DNA of 64,000 bases from Balneolaceae bacterium (GCA_007693745.1 REDA01000052.1:1-64000); one strand, 5' to 3'. Counted from the stretch's first letter, positions 30,158-40,717 are shown. Translations and numbers: made by a program. The notes: generated by a model from the letters alone, not told the origin.

Positions 30158-32413
30158 TTATTCGTATCTGGACACATTCCTTATTCCTTCTACCCGCTCC
30201 AACCGCTTGATAATCTTCTCAAGATGGCTCAAATCGTTTACATAAGCGGTGATCAGACCTTCAAACATACCATCCTCACTCGAAACATTTATGCTCTTCA
30301 TGTTGGTTTGAAGAGATTTGGAAAGAACTTCCGTGAGATCATTCACCAACCCTACCCGATCTTCCCCAACCACGCGTATTCCTCCAAGAAACTGGGTTCC
30401 GATGTTTTTAGCCCAGGAGATTTCAACGATTCGCTCATTGTCGGTGCGGATCAGATGATGGGCGTTTTTACAGTTTGAGCGATGAATTTTAACATCCCCG
30501 TTTCGACTCAGAAATCCAAGTACATGATCTCCCGGAATGGGGTTGCAGCAGTTGGCATACGAGTACTTCACATCCGTCAGCTCTCCTTCCACAAGCAGTG
30601 CCTTGCCCTCTCCTGCTGAACGCGCCAGACGGGTCATCTCTTCCGACTTCTCGGTCAGACTCACCTTCTCCTGTTCCGTTTCATCCTGATCCAGACGTCC
30701 CTTGCTTTTGAACTGCTTCACCCGTTTGTACAGCTGATTTACATCAAAAGCACCCGATCCGATTTCATAGAAGAGTTCCTGAGCATCATTAAACTTGAAG
30801 ATTTTTGCGATCTGCGTTATCTCCTGATCCGAAATTTCGACTTTACCTCTTGTCGCACGTTTCTCCCAGATCTCCCTGCCCTGATTGGCAACTTTTCTCT
30901 CTTTCTGCTTGATGAACTGCCGGATTCGTGCTTTCGCCTTGTGTGTTACCACATCTTCCATCCAGTCGGGGTTGAGATTCACCTTCCCTGAGGTGATGAT
31001 CTCCACCTGATCCCCGGATTTCAGCTTCTGCCGCAGAGGCACCATCTTGCCATTTACTTTTGCCGCAATGGCACGTTCCCCAATCTCACTATGTATTTCA
31101 AACGCAAAATCGATACAGGAGGCACCGTTCGGGAGAGTTTTGAGCTCTCCGTTAGGTGTGAAAACATAGATCTCATCCTGATAGAGATTCAGCTGGAAAT
31201 CTTTTACAAATTCGGTGGCAGCCTCAGGCCTGGGAGCATCCAGAACATCGCGTACCCAGTGAAGCATCTTATCGAGCTGCTCACTGCCATTTTTTCCATC
31301 ATTCACTTCTCCCTCCTTATACTTCCAGTGCGCAGCCACACCCTGTTCAGCAATGTAATCCATTCTCCTTGTGCGAATCTGCACCTCTACCTTACGCCCT
31401 TTTTTGGTGATCACCGTGGTATGAAGCGACTGATATCCATTGGCCTTTGGTACGGAAATGAAATCCCTGAACCGTTTTGGAATGGGTGTGTACCAGTCGG
31501 TAATCACAGAATAGACCCTCCAGCAATCCTCTTTTGTATGGGGATATTCCAAAATGATGCGAATCGCAAAAAGGTCATAGATCTCCTCAAAAGGCTTCTG
31601 CTGCGACTGCATTTTTTTGTAAATCGAATAGATATGCTTCGGCCTGCCCTTAATCTCAAATGAGAACTTCTGGCCCTGCAGTTCCGACTGTATCGGGTTC
31701 ATGAATTCATCAATGAACGCTTCTCTCGCTTCACGTTTTTCCCGCAGCTTACGGACAATAAATTTATAGGAATTGGGGTCTATGACCTTAAAGCAGAGGT
31801 CTTCCAGCTCATTCTTTATTTTGAACAGGCCAAATCGGTGAGCCAGCGGAGCATAGAGCTCTATCGTCTCCATCGCTTTATTCAGCTGCCGCTGTCTTGA
31901 GAGGGGACCAATTGTCCTCATATTATGCAGCCGGTCAGCAAATTTGATCAATACAACCCGGATGTCTTCTGCCATCGAAAGCAGAAGCTTCATAAAGGTT
32001 TCTGCCTGCCGGGTATTTTTATTTTCAAAAACCCCGGAAATTTTGGTAAGACCGTCAATGATATGCATCACGTCGGCTCCAAAAAGCTTACGGATTTCTT
32101 CAAGAGTTACCGTCGTATCCTCCACGGTGTCATGCAGCAGCGCAGCGGCGACAGATACATCATCGATGTTGAACTCCTCTGCCATAATCACAGCTACTTC
32201 CAGGGGGTGCAGATAGTAAGGTTCTCCGGAAGCCCGCAGATCGGATTGATGTGACATACAACAGAGCCTGAAAGCCCGTTCAATCATCTCCTCATCCACC
32301 TTATCCAGGGTGTTCCTGCACACTCTGAGAAGCATCTTCAGTGAAGATGTCTGCTGATCATCCAGTGGAAACTGATCCACTTTGGAACGTATTTCAAGTT
32401 TAGTTTCAGGCAT
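30158..32413 (-). CDS. rel: Bifunctional (p)ppGpp synthetase/hydrolase, RelA/SpoT family
   Basis: 751 residues, long RSH type. Domain order: HD hydrolase with intact H-D-T-V-E-D (94-99), synthetase domain with G-Y-Q-S-L-H-T-T, TGS domain beginning near V-F-T-P-N-G-E-L, a zinc-finger-like segment (Y-A-N-C-C-N-P-I-P), and a C-terminal ACT domain. The intact HD residues make it likely to degrade as well as make the alarmone, so it is probably the sole long RSH. Single-gene unit. About 200 to 270 gene-free bases lie on either side. Confidence 0.95.
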   Translation of the reverse strand: MPETKLEIRSKVDQFPLDDQQTSSLKMLLRVCRNTLDKVDEEMIERAFRLCCMSHQSDLRASGEPYYLHPLEVAVIMAEEFNIDDVSVAAALLHDTVEDTTVTLEEIRKLFGADVMHIIDGLTKISGVFENKNTRQAETFMKLLLSMAEDIRVVLIKFADRLHNMRTIGPLSRQRQLNKAMETIELYAPLAHRFGLFKIKNELEDLCFKVIDPNSYKFIVRKLREKREAREAFIDEFMNPIQSELQGQKFSFEIKGRPKHIYSIYKKMQSQQKPFEEIYDLFAIRIILEYPHTKEDCWRVYSVITDWYTPIPKRFRDFISVPKANGYQSLHTTVITKKGRKVEVQIRTRRMDYIAEQGVAAHWKYKEGEVNDGKNGSEQLDKMLHWVRDVLDAPRPEAATEFVKDFQLNLYQDEIYVFTPNGELKTLPNGASCIDFAFEIHSEIGERAIAAKVNGKMVPLRQKLKSGDQVEIITSGKVNLNPDWMEDVVTHKAKARIRQFIKQKERKVANQGREIWEKRATRGKVEISDQEITQIAKIFKFNDAQELFYEIGSGAFDVNQLYKRVKQFKSKGRLDQDETEQEKVSLTEKSEEMTRLARSAGEGKALLVEGELTDVKYSYANCCNPIPGDHVLGFLSRNGDVKIHRSNCKNAHHLIRTDNERIVEISWAKNIGTQFLGGIRVVGEDRVGLVNDLTEVLSKSLQTNMKSINVSSEDGMFEGLITAYVNDLSHLEKIIKRLERVEGIRNVSRYE

Positions 32414-32680
32414 GCATCATACTGATTATCCGTCCATTCGGCTGAGCGTCTGAGGAACTGAATGAAACCTGCTTCTCAGATTCTCTGCAAATGGCTTTTT
32501 TTAAACTGATTATTTTCCCGCTTTCCGTCTTCATGCAACGATGATCCCACTGTCAGAGGGATATTGTTTCGCGCCGGCGTTGAATCCGATAGATTATTCA
32601 GATTATTGAAAGCCTTTCTAAGTATAGTTACGAAGAAATTTAAATTCACACTTTTCTTTTGTATTCACTAAAACGCCTCT

Positions 32681-33673
32681 TCACGGCTCCCCGATCCTGG
32701 CAAATGGTTTCATTGTGAGATCATCAAACAGATTTTCCCGTGCTTTTAACGCTCCGGTTACAGCGATCATGGCTGCATTATCCGTACAGTATTCAATTGA
32801 TGGAATCATCAGATTCAGATGATGCTCGTCTGCCAGCTGCTTCATCCGGGATCTGAGAACGCTGTTTGCCGAAACACCTCCGGCCAGAAGAACGTTCTGT
32901 GTCCCTTTGAGTTCTGCCGCCCGCATAACTTTCACAGTGAGCACATTCACGATCGCTTCAGATACACTGGCACAAATATGGCTTAAATTCTTTCGGGTAA
33001 ACTCTTCCCCTTTTTCCCTGACATAATAGAGCACACTGGTTTTGAGTCCGGAGAATGAAAAATCAAATCCATCCCGGATCATCGATCGCGGAAAATCGTG
33101 GAAAGCCGGGTCTCCCCCCCTGGCAAGCCTGTCAATCTCAGGACCGCCCGGATAGGGAAGCCCCAGTATTTTGCCGATTTTGTCGAAGGCTTCTCCGGCC
33201 GCATCATCACGTGTTCTGCCCAGCACCTCGTGCTTAAATGGCTGATCTGCATAAACCAGGCGTGTATGACCTCCAGAAACAACCAGAGCCACAAACGGAT
33301 AGACTTCCTTATGCTCTATAAAACTTGCATAAATGTGAGCATCGATATGATTTACGCCGATCACGGGTATCTGACGGGACAATGCCAAACCTTTCGCAAA
33401 ACTGAGCCCTACCAGCAGGGAACCCATTAAGCCGGGCCCCTGAGACACAGCTACCGCACCGATCTCGTCAATGTTCATTCCGGCCTCAATGAGCGCCTGA
33501 CGGACCGTTTTGGTGATGGTTTTGTGATGGGCACGCGACGCCAGTTCCGGTACCACGCCTCCAAATTGTTCATGAACCGACTGCGAAGCGATCACATTGG
33601 ATAAAATTCTGCCATCTGACCAAACCGAAGCTGCCGTCTCATCACAGGATGATTCAATACCTAAAATGTTCAT
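32681..33673 (-). CDS. tsaD: tRNA threonylcarbamoyladenosine transferase TsaD
   Basis: 330 residues. It transfers the threonylcarbamoyl group to A37 of ANN-decoding tRNAs. The iron-binding His109 and His113 are in V-N-H-I-D-A-H. The ASKHA fold motifs I-E-S-S-C-D-E-T at the start and G-G-V-S-A-N near 265 are intact. Another subunit of the system, TsaE, is at 59964-60380. TsaB was not seen in the window. Overlaps no neighbour. Confidence 0.97.
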   Translation of the reverse strand: MNILGIESSCDETAASVWSDGRILSNVIASQSVHEQFGGVVPELASRAHHKTITKTVRQALIEAGMNIDEIGAVAVSQGPGLMGSLLVGLSFAKGLALSRQIPVIGVNHIDAHIYASFIEHKEVYPFVALVVSGGHTRLVYADQPFKHEVLGRTRDDAAGEAFDKIGKILGLPYPGGPEIDRLARGGDPAFHDFPRSMIRDGFDFSFSGLKTSVLYYVREKGEEFTRKNLSHICASVSEAIVNVLTVKVMRAAELKGTQNVLLAGGVSANSVLRSRMKQLADEHHLNLMIPSIEYCTDNAAMIAVTGALKARENLFDDLTMKPFARIGEP

Positions 33674-33734
33674 TCCCGAAAAATAGGCGGTTTTTGTGAA
33701 TAGTCAAGGGTGGTGGAGGGGAAAGAGGGAAAAG

Positions 33735-33788
33735 TGATTCGGAGCGAATGCGGAGAATCGCGTAGCGTAGCGGAGTGAAAAGGGAAAA
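33735..33788. repeat. Intergenic element copy B
   Basis: TGATTCGGAGCG (33735-33746) and the following CGCGTAGCGTAGCGGAGTG (33760-33778) resemble the element at 16272-16310. The purine-rich sequence GGGAAAAGTGA before it recurs as GGGAAAAGAGTGA after it, like a flanking duplication. It lies between dnaK and tsaD. Function unknown. Confidence 0.35.
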
Positions 33789-33854
33789 GAGTGAAGGGAG
33801 TTGTCTAGCCTCCGCCCTATAAGACTGGAATCCCTCGACCTTTGCCTTAACCTC

Positions 33855-33892
33855 AAAAAAAAGCCCTTCATCGCCAGATGAGGGCTTTTTTT
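33855..33892. terminator. Terminator downstream of dnaK
   Basis: AGCCCTTCATC and GATGAGGGCT form a stem with one bulged base and a GCCA loop, flanked by an A-run on the left and TTTTTTT on the right. It serves dnaK on the minus strand. Confidence 0.92.
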
Positions 33893-33918
33893 CCAGTTTC
33901 ACTAATCTACTGCGATTC

Positions 33919-35850
33919 CTATTTTTTCTCGTCGTCGTCTTCTTCCACAACTTCGAAATCTGCATCCACAGCATCATCGCTGCTGCCTGAAGAGGCCGCA
34001 CTTCCGGATGCATCTTCGCCTGATCCTGCCGCCTGTTCTGCATTAGCAGCGGCCTGATAGATCTCCTGTGAAGCTGCAGCCCAGGCCTGATTCAGCTCAT
34101 CAATGGCAGCGTCGATCTCATCGGTTTTCTCCTCTTTATGGAGCTCTTCCAGTTTTGTGAGAGCCGCTTCGATCTTTGTTTTATTCTCATCAGAGATTTT
34201 GTCTTTATGCTCTTCGAGCTGCTTCCTTGTTGAGAAGACCAGGGAATCGGCCTTGTTCAGCGTCTCCACTTTTTCCCTTAGTTTTTTATCCTCTTCAGCG
34301 TGCTCTTCAGCCGCTTTTTTCATCTTCTCAATTTCAGATTCACTCAGCCCTGAAGAGGACTCTATCCGAACACTCTGCTCTTTGCCTGTACCTTTATCCT
34401 TTGCACTCACATTCAGCACACCGTTGGCATCCAGGTCGAATGTCACCTCAATCTGAGGCATCCCCCGTGGAGCCGGCGGAATCCCATCGAGATGGAATCG
34501 CCCAAGAGTCCGGTTATCTCTTGCCTGTGCCCTTTCGCCCTGCAGGATATGAATCTCCACACTGGTCTGACTGTCAGCCGCCGTGGAGAAGACCTCCTTT
34601 TTGCTGGTTGGAATCGTGGTATTCGAATCGATCAGTTTGGTCATCACACCACCCAGGGTTTCAATACCGAGTGTAAGCGGAGTAACGTCCAGAAGTACCA
34701 CATCATCCACTTCTCCGGTGAGAACACCTCCCTGAATCGCAGCTCCTACCGCCACAACCTCATCGGGATTGACCCCTCTGCTTGGATCTTTTCCAAAAAA
34801 CTCTTTTACCACTTCCTGGATCTTGGGAATACGGGTGGATCCGCCTACCAGAATGACCTGATCTATTTCCGTTTTTGAAATCCCGGCATCCTTGAGTGCT
34901 TTTTCACAAGGTGTGATTGTCCGCTTCACCAGATCATCCACAAGTTGCTCAAATTTGGCTCGCGTAATGTCCAGATTCATATGTTTCGGTCCGGCCTCCG
35001 TCGCCGTAATAAACGGCAGGTTCACATTGGTTTTGGATGAACTGGACAGTTCTATTTTCGCTTTTTCTGCTGCATCTTTTAATCGTTGCATGGCCATCGG
35101 ATCTTTTCTCAGATCGATTCCTTCATCACGCTTAAACTCATCAGCAAGGAAATTGATCAGCCTCTGATCAAAATCATCACCGCCAAGGTGAGTATCTCCG
35201 TTTGACGATTTTACTTCAAAAACTCCGTCGCCAAGCTCGAGAATAGAAACATCAAATGTTCCACCGCCAAGATCGTAGACGATGATGGTCTGATCCTGAT
35301 CCCTTTTATCCAGTCCGTATGCCAGCGAAGCTGCTGTCGGTTCATTGATAATTCGCTTCACATCGAGTCCGGCAATTTTTCCGGCTTCCTGTGTAGCTTT
35401 TCTCTGTGCATCGTTGAAGTAAGCCGGTACGGTGATCACAGCTTCGGTTACTTTCTCGCCGAGATACTCTTCCGCAGTCTGCTTCATTTTCTGAAGTACC
35501 ATCGCCGAGATCTCCTGAGGAGCATATTTTCTGTCGTCGATCTGAACCCTGGCTGTACCATCATCATCTGATTTTACAACATTATAGGACACCTGCCCGA
35601 TCTCTTCCTTTACTTCATTGAACATGCGTCCCATAAAGCGTTTGATGGATGAGACTGTATTCTGCGGATTGGTGATGGCCTGCCGTTTAGCAGGTGCACC
35701 CACCAGCCGTTCACCATCTTTTGTAAATGCGACTACCGAGGGGGTGGTTCTTCCCCCTTCTGAGTTTTGTATCACAATCGGCTCATTTCCCTCCATTACG
35801 GAGACGCATGAGTTTGTTGTTCCTAAGTCAATTCCAATAATTTTACCCAT
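33919..35850 (-). CDS. dnaK: Chaperone DnaK (Hsp70)
   Basis: 643 residues. ATPase domain with G-I-D-L-G-T-T-N-S (6-14), I-I-N-E-P-T-A-A (about 172) and L-V-G-G-S-T-R (about 340), then the substrate-binding beta domain and helical lid, and an acidic C-terminal tail ending E-E-D-D-D-E-K-K. Cytoplasmic folding chaperone. It lies 41 bases after a small heat-shock gene and ends at a strong terminator. No dnaJ or grpE is adjacent, so the usual cochaperones are elsewhere. No CIRCE-type repeat was seen upstream. Confidence 0.98.
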   Translation of the reverse strand: MGKIIGIDLGTTNSCVSVMEGNEPIVIQNSEGGRTTPSVVAFTKDGERLVGAPAKRQAITNPQNTVSSIKRFMGRMFNEVKEEIGQVSYNVVKSDDDGTARVQIDDRKYAPQEISAMVLQKMKQTAEEYLGEKVTEAVITVPAYFNDAQRKATQEAGKIAGLDVKRIINEPTAASLAYGLDKRDQDQTIIVYDLGGGTFDVSILELGDGVFEVKSSNGDTHLGGDDFDQRLINFLADEFKRDEGIDLRKDPMAMQRLKDAAEKAKIELSSSSKTNVNLPFITATEAGPKHMNLDITRAKFEQLVDDLVKRTITPCEKALKDAGISKTEIDQVILVGGSTRIPKIQEVVKEFFGKDPSRGVNPDEVVAVGAAIQGGVLTGEVDDVVLLDVTPLTLGIETLGGVMTKLIDSNTTIPTSKKEVFSTAADSQTSVEIHILQGERAQARDNRTLGRFHLDGIPPAPRGMPQIEVTFDLDANGVLNVSAKDKGTGKEQSVRIESSSGLSESEIEKMKKAAEEHAEEDKKLREKVETLNKADSLVFSTRKQLEEHKDKISDENKTKIEAALTKLEELHKEEKTDEIDAAIDELNQAWAAASQEIYQAAANAEQAAGSGEDASGSAASSGSSDDAVDADFEVVEEDDDEKK

Positions 35851-35891
35851 TGTATTTACCTTTATCTGTATTGTCTGTGTTAATAATATTC

Positions 35892-36323
35892 TTATCTGAC
35901 CGGGATTGTCTCCGGTCTCCCGGTCTTTCCGCCGGTGGATTTTTGGACGGTTACACTTAAAACTCCATCCTTGAATGCAGCGTCAATGTTTTTTAAAACT
36001 GCCTCCTCCGGCAGAGCAAATGATCTGGAGAATGCTCCCTCTTTCCGCTCCGACTTCATCAGGGCTTCTCCATCCTCGAGATAGAGCTCCCGTTCGCCGG
36101 CAATACTCAGTACACGGTTTTTCAGTGTGATTTTAATCATCTCTTTAACCATGCCGGGCAGATCCATCACGATTGTAAGGCTCTCTGCACGATCAATCAG
36201 ATCGCACGGCGGATCGAAGCTGTCGCTTCTTTCATCAGAGGGCACTACTTTGTCAACAATCTCCCGGATCTCTTTTCCGAGGTTTGCCAACTGTTTTTCT
36301 ATGTCGAGAGTAAACTGATTCAT
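35892..36323 (-). CDS. Small heat shock protein, Hsp20/alpha-crystallin family
   Basis: 143 residues from the ATG at 36323. The alpha-crystallin domain spans about 37-130: P-x-x-D-L-x-x-x-x-x-x-L-x-I-x-x-D-L-P-G-M at the start and the A-x-x-x-x-G-V-L-x-V-x-V motif near 120. The C-terminal tail ends with T-I-P-V, an I-x-V-type motif used in oligomer assembly. The ATG has GAGG seven bases upstream; a start 23 codons earlier would add unconserved residues. It forms an operon with dnaK, fitting a stress-response unit that holds unfolded clients for DnaK. Confidence 0.92.
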   Translation of the reverse strand: MNQFTLDIEKQLANLGKEIREIVDKVVPSDERSDSFDPPCDLIDRAESLTIVMDLPGMVKEMIKITLKNRVLSIAGERELYLEDGEALMKSERKEGAFSRSFALPEEAVLKNIDAAFKDGVLSVTVQKSTGGKTGRPETIPVR

Positions 36324-36338
36324 AATCACACCTCGTAT

Positions 36339-36355
36339 TGCAACCACAGTGCCAA
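36339..36355 (-). promoter_or_regulatory. Possible sigma-54 type promoter upstream of hsp20-dnaK
   Basis: On the minus strand TTGGCAC, five bases, TTGCA. GG and GC are exactly 10 bases apart, as in the -24/-12 class. The predicted start would fall only about 5 bases before the hsp20 ATG and downstream of its GAGG, which weakens the call. Confidence 0.3.
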
Positions 36356-36434
36356 TTTGCAGATGTTCCCGTCTGCTCTGACGTATTGACATAGAGTAAA
36401 GGTGAGTTGTGACCTGATTACAGGGAATGGGGAA

Positions 36435-37724
36435 TTACTGACTTAAAAAAGTGAGATGATCCCAAAAAGCGGGATAAGATATGGCAGTACATTCAGCCCC
36501 CTGTATCAGGGAAGGTTTGTCGGAAGCGGAAGCAAGAATGGCTGCCGACATTGCCATGCGGTGATCATGCCATGTCGGATACTCTGCACCAAGGGGCCGG
36601 AAATCTGTTCTGCCATGAATCACCAACCCATCCGGCTTCGCTTCAACAGAGGCCCCTGCGCGCCGGAGAATCTCTTCCATGGCAGAGAGCCGGTCTGTCT
36701 CCTTATGCCTGAGTTCTTCAGCGCCCGAGATAACCGATGAACCCCCGGCAAAACACATCGCTACCATCAGTATGGGTAGTTCATCTATACAGTTGGGAAC
36801 CAGTGAGGGATCCGGCTTTACTGCCCGTAGTTTGGCGGAGCGAACTTCTATATCCGCCACGGGCTCCCGGCCTTCACTGCGCTGGTTGATCACCCTGAAG
36901 TCGGCTCCCATCTCTTCCAGAATCTGCAGAGCTGCAGTCCGTGTTGGATTCATCCCGACATTCCGGAGTGTGAGTTCAGATCCAGCAAGAATGGATCCTG
37001 CTGCCAGCCAGAAAGAAGCAGCTGAAAAATCGCCCGGTATCCGATAATTCTGGGCGGGGATAACATCCTCACGACTGCTGCGGATCACCGTACCTGCCGG
37101 GGACGGCTCGCATCTCAATCCAAGCAGTCTTTCGGTATGATCCCTGCTCTGAACTTTCTCCACTACTTCAGTTGGTTTTTCTCCAAAAAGTCCGGCCAGC
37201 AACACCGCTGATTTTAGCTGCGCACTGGCTATGGGCAGAGGAAATGAGATCTCTTTTACACCCTTGTGCCGATCCACAGTCAGCGGAGCAAAACGCCCCT
37301 CCCTGCCCCGGATCCGGCAGCCCATTTCCAAAAGCGGATCCATAATGCGTTTCATCGTCCGGGCAGAGAGCGACTCATCTCCGGTGAGCGTACACGACAC
37401 CCCCGCCCCTGCAACGATACCCCCAAGGAGCCTCATGGTGGTTCCCGAATTACCGCAATCTAGGGGTTGCTCCGGAATCGTGAACCCGTCGCGGCCCACA
37501 CCTCTGATCACGACCCTGTCCCCTGCCTGTGTCGCGGATACACCCAGCTGTCTGAGGCAGGCCAGTGTGCTCTGAGGATCGGCCGCATCTGAATAGTTCT
37601 CAATCGTGCTTTCCTCTTCAGAAAGAGCGGCAAAGAGCGCAGCTCTGTGTGAAATGGATTTATCTGGCGGAACTGTTACTGTTCCTGAAAAACGGCTGAC
37701 GGGTAGCACTTCCTGAATCATCAT
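36435..37724 (-). CDS. aroA: 3-Phosphoshikimate 1-carboxyvinyltransferase (EPSP synthase) AroA
   Basis: 429 residues from the ATG at 37724. It makes EPSP from shikimate-3-phosphate and PEP. Motifs: D-K-S-I-S-H-R-A (about 21-28), L-D-C-G-N-S-G-T-T-M-R (88-98) and the C-terminal R-H-K-E-T-D-R. The GNSGTT form is like the Bacillus-type enzymes rather than GNAGTA of E. coli. The start overlaps the stop of the TPR gene upstream by one base (TGATG), so the two are coupled, although the functions have no obvious link. Confidence 0.96.
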   Translation of the reverse strand: MMIQEVLPVSRFSGTVTVPPDKSISHRAALFAALSEEESTIENYSDAADPQSTLACLRQLGVSATQAGDRVVIRGVGRDGFTIPEQPLDCGNSGTTMRLLGGIVAGAGVSCTLTGDESLSARTMKRIMDPLLEMGCRIRGREGRFAPLTVDRHKGVKEISFPLPIASAQLKSAVLLAGLFGEKPTEVVEKVQSRDHTERLLGLRCEPSPAGTVIRSSREDVIPAQNYRIPGDFSAASFWLAAGSILAGSELTLRNVGMNPTRTAALQILEEMGADFRVINQRSEGREPVADIEVRSAKLRAVKPDPSLVPNCIDELPILMVAMCFAGGSSVISGAEELRHKETDRLSAMEEILRRAGASVEAKPDGLVIHGRTDFRPLGAEYPTWHDHRMAMSAAILASASDKPSLIQGAECTAISYPAFWDHLTFLSQ

Positions 37725-40717
37725 CAATTACTTCTGAGTAAACGTTGTGCCCGGGTTGCCGCCTCTGTATCCGGATAGCGGTCGATGATGGAGTTCAGTA
37801 CCGCCACGGCTTCACCTCTGCGCCCTTCCCGTATATAGATTTCAGCGATTCGCATCTGAGCATTCGCCACCCATTCAGAATAGGCTTCAAAGAGAGTGCC
37901 CACTCTTGAAAAAGCCTCAATCGCGGCGTCTCTGTTTCCGGCTGCAAACTCCATTTCGCCAAGCATGTACTGTGCTTCTGCACCGGATTCAGCGAAATCA
38001 CTTTCTGCCACCAGCCGGAAAAAACGCTGGGCTTCTTCTGTCCGCCCATCCCTGAAAAGGACTTTCCCAAGGCCGATTCTGGCTGCATTGTTCTCCGGAT
38101 TTTCAGCCAGAACCTGTTCAAACTGCTGACGTGCAGCATCCCGGTTTCCGAGTTCCAGTTCTGCATTGCCAATTCCGATAGCCGCTTCAGTGCGGTTGCG
38201 TGAATCGAGTTCCCCGAGCTGCTGATATCTGCGCAGAGATTCTGAATAGTTGCCAAGCTCAAATTGTATCCGCGCAAGCTCAGCGATAGCGGGTGCCACC
38301 CTTTCAGAATCAGGAAAATCATTTATCAGGGTTTCAAAGTTGCTGGCTGCTTCCGCCCTGTTCCCAAGCCTGAGATAGGCATCTGCCATATTGTAGTAGG
38401 CTTCCGGCATCTGACTGCGGTTGTTCGTAATTCTCAGATACTGCCTGAATTCCCGGATCGCAGCATTGTAATCTCCGGTTTGAAGAACATTTTCGGCCTG
38501 TCGGAACCGAAGCCGGTCTGCAGTTTGCGAAGTGGGATTGTCGGCAAGAAAATCCTCAAGAATATCCGTGCTGGTATCACTACCGCCTGCCGAGAGCTGT
38601 GCAAACTGGATCCCGTCGATCGCTTCAATGATGTAGCGGCTTCTGGGATATTCATCCAGCACACGCTGATAGGCTTCAATCGCAGCTTCAAAATTTCCCG
38701 AATTGTAATGGGAATCACCGATGTTATACTGGGCTCTTGCGGCCCATTCGGTGCCGGGGAAGCGGCGGATAACCGTTTGAAACTCCTCAATAGCCTGGTC
38801 GTAATTACCCGTTACAAGATAGATATAAGCGATATTATACTGCGCCTGTTCTCTTAGCCTGCTGAAGGGATAGATTCGCAAAAGCCGTCGGAACTGGGTA
38901 ACCGCCTCGAAATTCCGGTTCATCCTGTAATGGCTGTTGGCAACCTGAAACATTGCGTAGTCGCCACCGGGATCCGCACCGATGGTAGCCATGTAGTACT
39001 CCAGCGCTTCCCTGTATTTACCCTGTGCAAAGAAAGAATCTCCAATCCGAAGCCGGGTATCGGTATCATAGGGAAAGAGAGCGATATCCGGCGGCTCATA
39101 GTTGTTGAGAAAATCGATCAGCGGAGCCGTGGCATTTTCAAAATCTCCCATCAGAAAATAGGACCATCCGAGGCTGTATTTCGCGGGTGCAATAAACTCA
39201 CTCTGCGGATAGCGGTTCACAAATTCGCGGAACTGACGGGCTGCAGGACCGAAATTGCCGGCCTGAAAATGTGCATCCGCACTCCAGAACAGCGCTTCAG
39301 AACCCAGCGGGGTATCAGGAGCCTCGAGATATACCGCTTCGAAGTCGGGTTGTGCCTGCTGGTATGCCTGGTTAAAATATCGTACCCATGCCCGTTGAAA
39401 GCGTGCCTGTCTTTTGAGGGCATCATCTATCTCCTCCTGCTCTGCGGCAAGTTCAAAGGCAGTGATCGCATTGCTGTACTCACCGTTTGCATAATACGCC
39501 TCCCCCAGAAGGGTAAGCACCTGCCCGGGTCTCTCCAGGTTTGCCAGATTTTGCGCCAGCGGCAGCAACACCTCTACAGCTTCATTGTTTAACCCCGATT
39601 CAAGAGCTGTAACCGCCCACTCGTACCGTGCCACTTCATGAAATACTCCCTCTCCGAAACGATCCCCGAACTCACGGAAGAGCTGAATGGAATTGCGAAC
39701 TCTTCCGCCGAGTTTTTCATTTACGGCCTGATAGTAGAGCGCTCTTCTGGCCAGGTCATCTTCGCCATCTGCGGCTGATGCAAACGAGGCTGCAGCCCAT
39801 TGATAGATCTCCTGTTTATGAAAAACCCATCCGAGACCGAAGTGAGCAATCCGTTCCTGTTCCGGGGACTCCACGCTGCGCAGATACTCCCTGTAAAAGC
39901 GGGTAGCGTCCCTGTAGTTATTCAGCATGTTATAGCTTTCAGCGATCAGATAGAGAGCCCTGAGCCGGTTTTCACTGTCGAGGTAACCCAATGCTTCCTG
40001 CAGTGCGTCGGCTGCCTCCTGGTACCGCTGCTGCTGATAGTATGATTCTCCCAGCGCGGTCCCGACCCTTCTCGCCATGGCTGTATTGGGATGCCGCTTC
40101 ATCAGTAATTCGAAGGCGTCGGCAGCATCTTCATACCTCTCATCTTCCAGATAGAGACGCCCCCGTGAGTAGAGTGCCTGCGGCGACCAGATACTTCTGC
40201 CGTGGTCGTTGGAGAGCTCAAAAAAGTAGTGCCTGGCCAGGGGATAGTTTCCTGCATCCGCTGCTGTTTCAGCCAGATTATAGTAGAGTTCAGCACGGGC
40301 CATGTACGATTGCGGATAGTTGAGTGCCTGCTCCATTCTCCGGATAGCCCGGTTATAATCCTGTTGCTCAAGATAGAGCTCAGCCAGGTCTCTGAGCAGG
40401 ATCACGGACCGGTTGCTTTCCGGATAGGTTTGTACAAAAGTATCCACATATCGATCAGCTCCCCTGAAATCGATATGGAGCTTTGCCCGTGTGAGATAAA
40501 AGGATGCCGTTTCCCGCTGAAGCTGATTCTGTGCAGCTCTTTCTGCTTCTTCAAACAAACTGACAGCTTCTTTGAACAGCCCCCTCTCAAACAGGTTTAA
40601 TCCCTCCTGAAAGTGATGATAGCCCGATTCCTGCTGAACCTGCTGCGCTGATAACGGAAAAACCGGTATCAGAAAAAAAAGGAGAATGAAGAATTGTATG
40701 GTTGAATTTCGAATCAT
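37724..40717 (-). CDS. Large periplasmic tetratricopeptide-repeat protein
   Basis: 997 residues. A signal peptide (about 1-24, ending P-L-S-A-Q) is followed by TPR units across nearly the whole length, with repeated A-Y-x-x-A, Y-P-x-S and G-N-Y-x-x-A-I-x-x-F patterns characteristic of the YbgF/BamD-like branch. It should be exported to the periplasm and act as a scaffold for envelope complexes. Many Bacteroidota carry such a protein. Specific partners are not visible here. A weak homology to Tol-Pal YbgF C-terminal repeats is inferred only. Confidence 0.9.
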   Translation of the reverse strand: MIRNSTIQFFILLFFLIPVFPLSAQQVQQESGYHHFQEGLNLFERGLFKEAVSLFEEAERAAQNQLQRETASFYLTRAKLHIDFRGADRYVDTFVQTYPESNRSVILLRDLAELYLEQQDYNRAIRRMEQALNYPQSYMARAELYYNLAETAADAGNYPLARHYFFELSNDHGRSIWSPQALYSRGRLYLEDERYEDAADAFELLMKRHPNTAMARRVGTALGESYYQQQRYQEAADALQEALGYLDSENRLRALYLIAESYNMLNNYRDATRFYREYLRSVESPEQERIAHFGLGWVFHKQEIYQWAAASFASAADGEDDLARRALYYQAVNEKLGGRVRNSIQLFREFGDRFGEGVFHEVARYEWAVTALESGLNNEAVEVLLPLAQNLANLERPGQVLTLLGEAYYANGEYSNAITAFELAAEQEEIDDALKRQARFQRAWVRYFNQAYQQAQPDFEAVYLEAPDTPLGSEALFWSADAHFQAGNFGPAARQFREFVNRYPQSEFIAPAKYSLGWSYFLMGDFENATAPLIDFLNNYEPPDIALFPYDTDTRLRIGDSFFAQGKYREALEYYMATIGADPGGDYAMFQVANSHYRMNRNFEAVTQFRRLLRIYPFSRLREQAQYNIAYIYLVTGNYDQAIEEFQTVIRRFPGTEWAARAQYNIGDSHYNSGNFEAAIEAYQRVLDEYPRSRYIIEAIDGIQFAQLSAGGSDTSTDILEDFLADNPTSQTADRLRFRQAENVLQTGDYNAAIREFRQYLRITNNRSQMPEAYYNMADAYLRLGNRAEAASNFETLINDFPDSERVAPAIAELARIQFELGNYSESLRRYQQLGELDSRNRTEAAIGIGNAELELGNRDAARQQFEQVLAENPENNAARIGLGKVLFRDGRTEEAQRFFRLVAESDFAESGAEAQYMLGEMEFAAGNRDAAIEAFSRVGTLFEAYSEWVANAQMRIAEIYIREGRRGEAVAVLNSIIDRYPDTEAATRAQRLLRSN

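Noticed and set aside
33654-34043. 129-residue minus-strand frame over the dnaK 3' end
   Set aside because: Out-of-frame shadow of the dnaK tail running through the terminator and repeat element.
36320-36400. CIRCE or sigma-32 type heat-shock promoter
   Set aside because: No TTAGCACTC/GAGTGCTAA repeat or matching -35/-10 was found.
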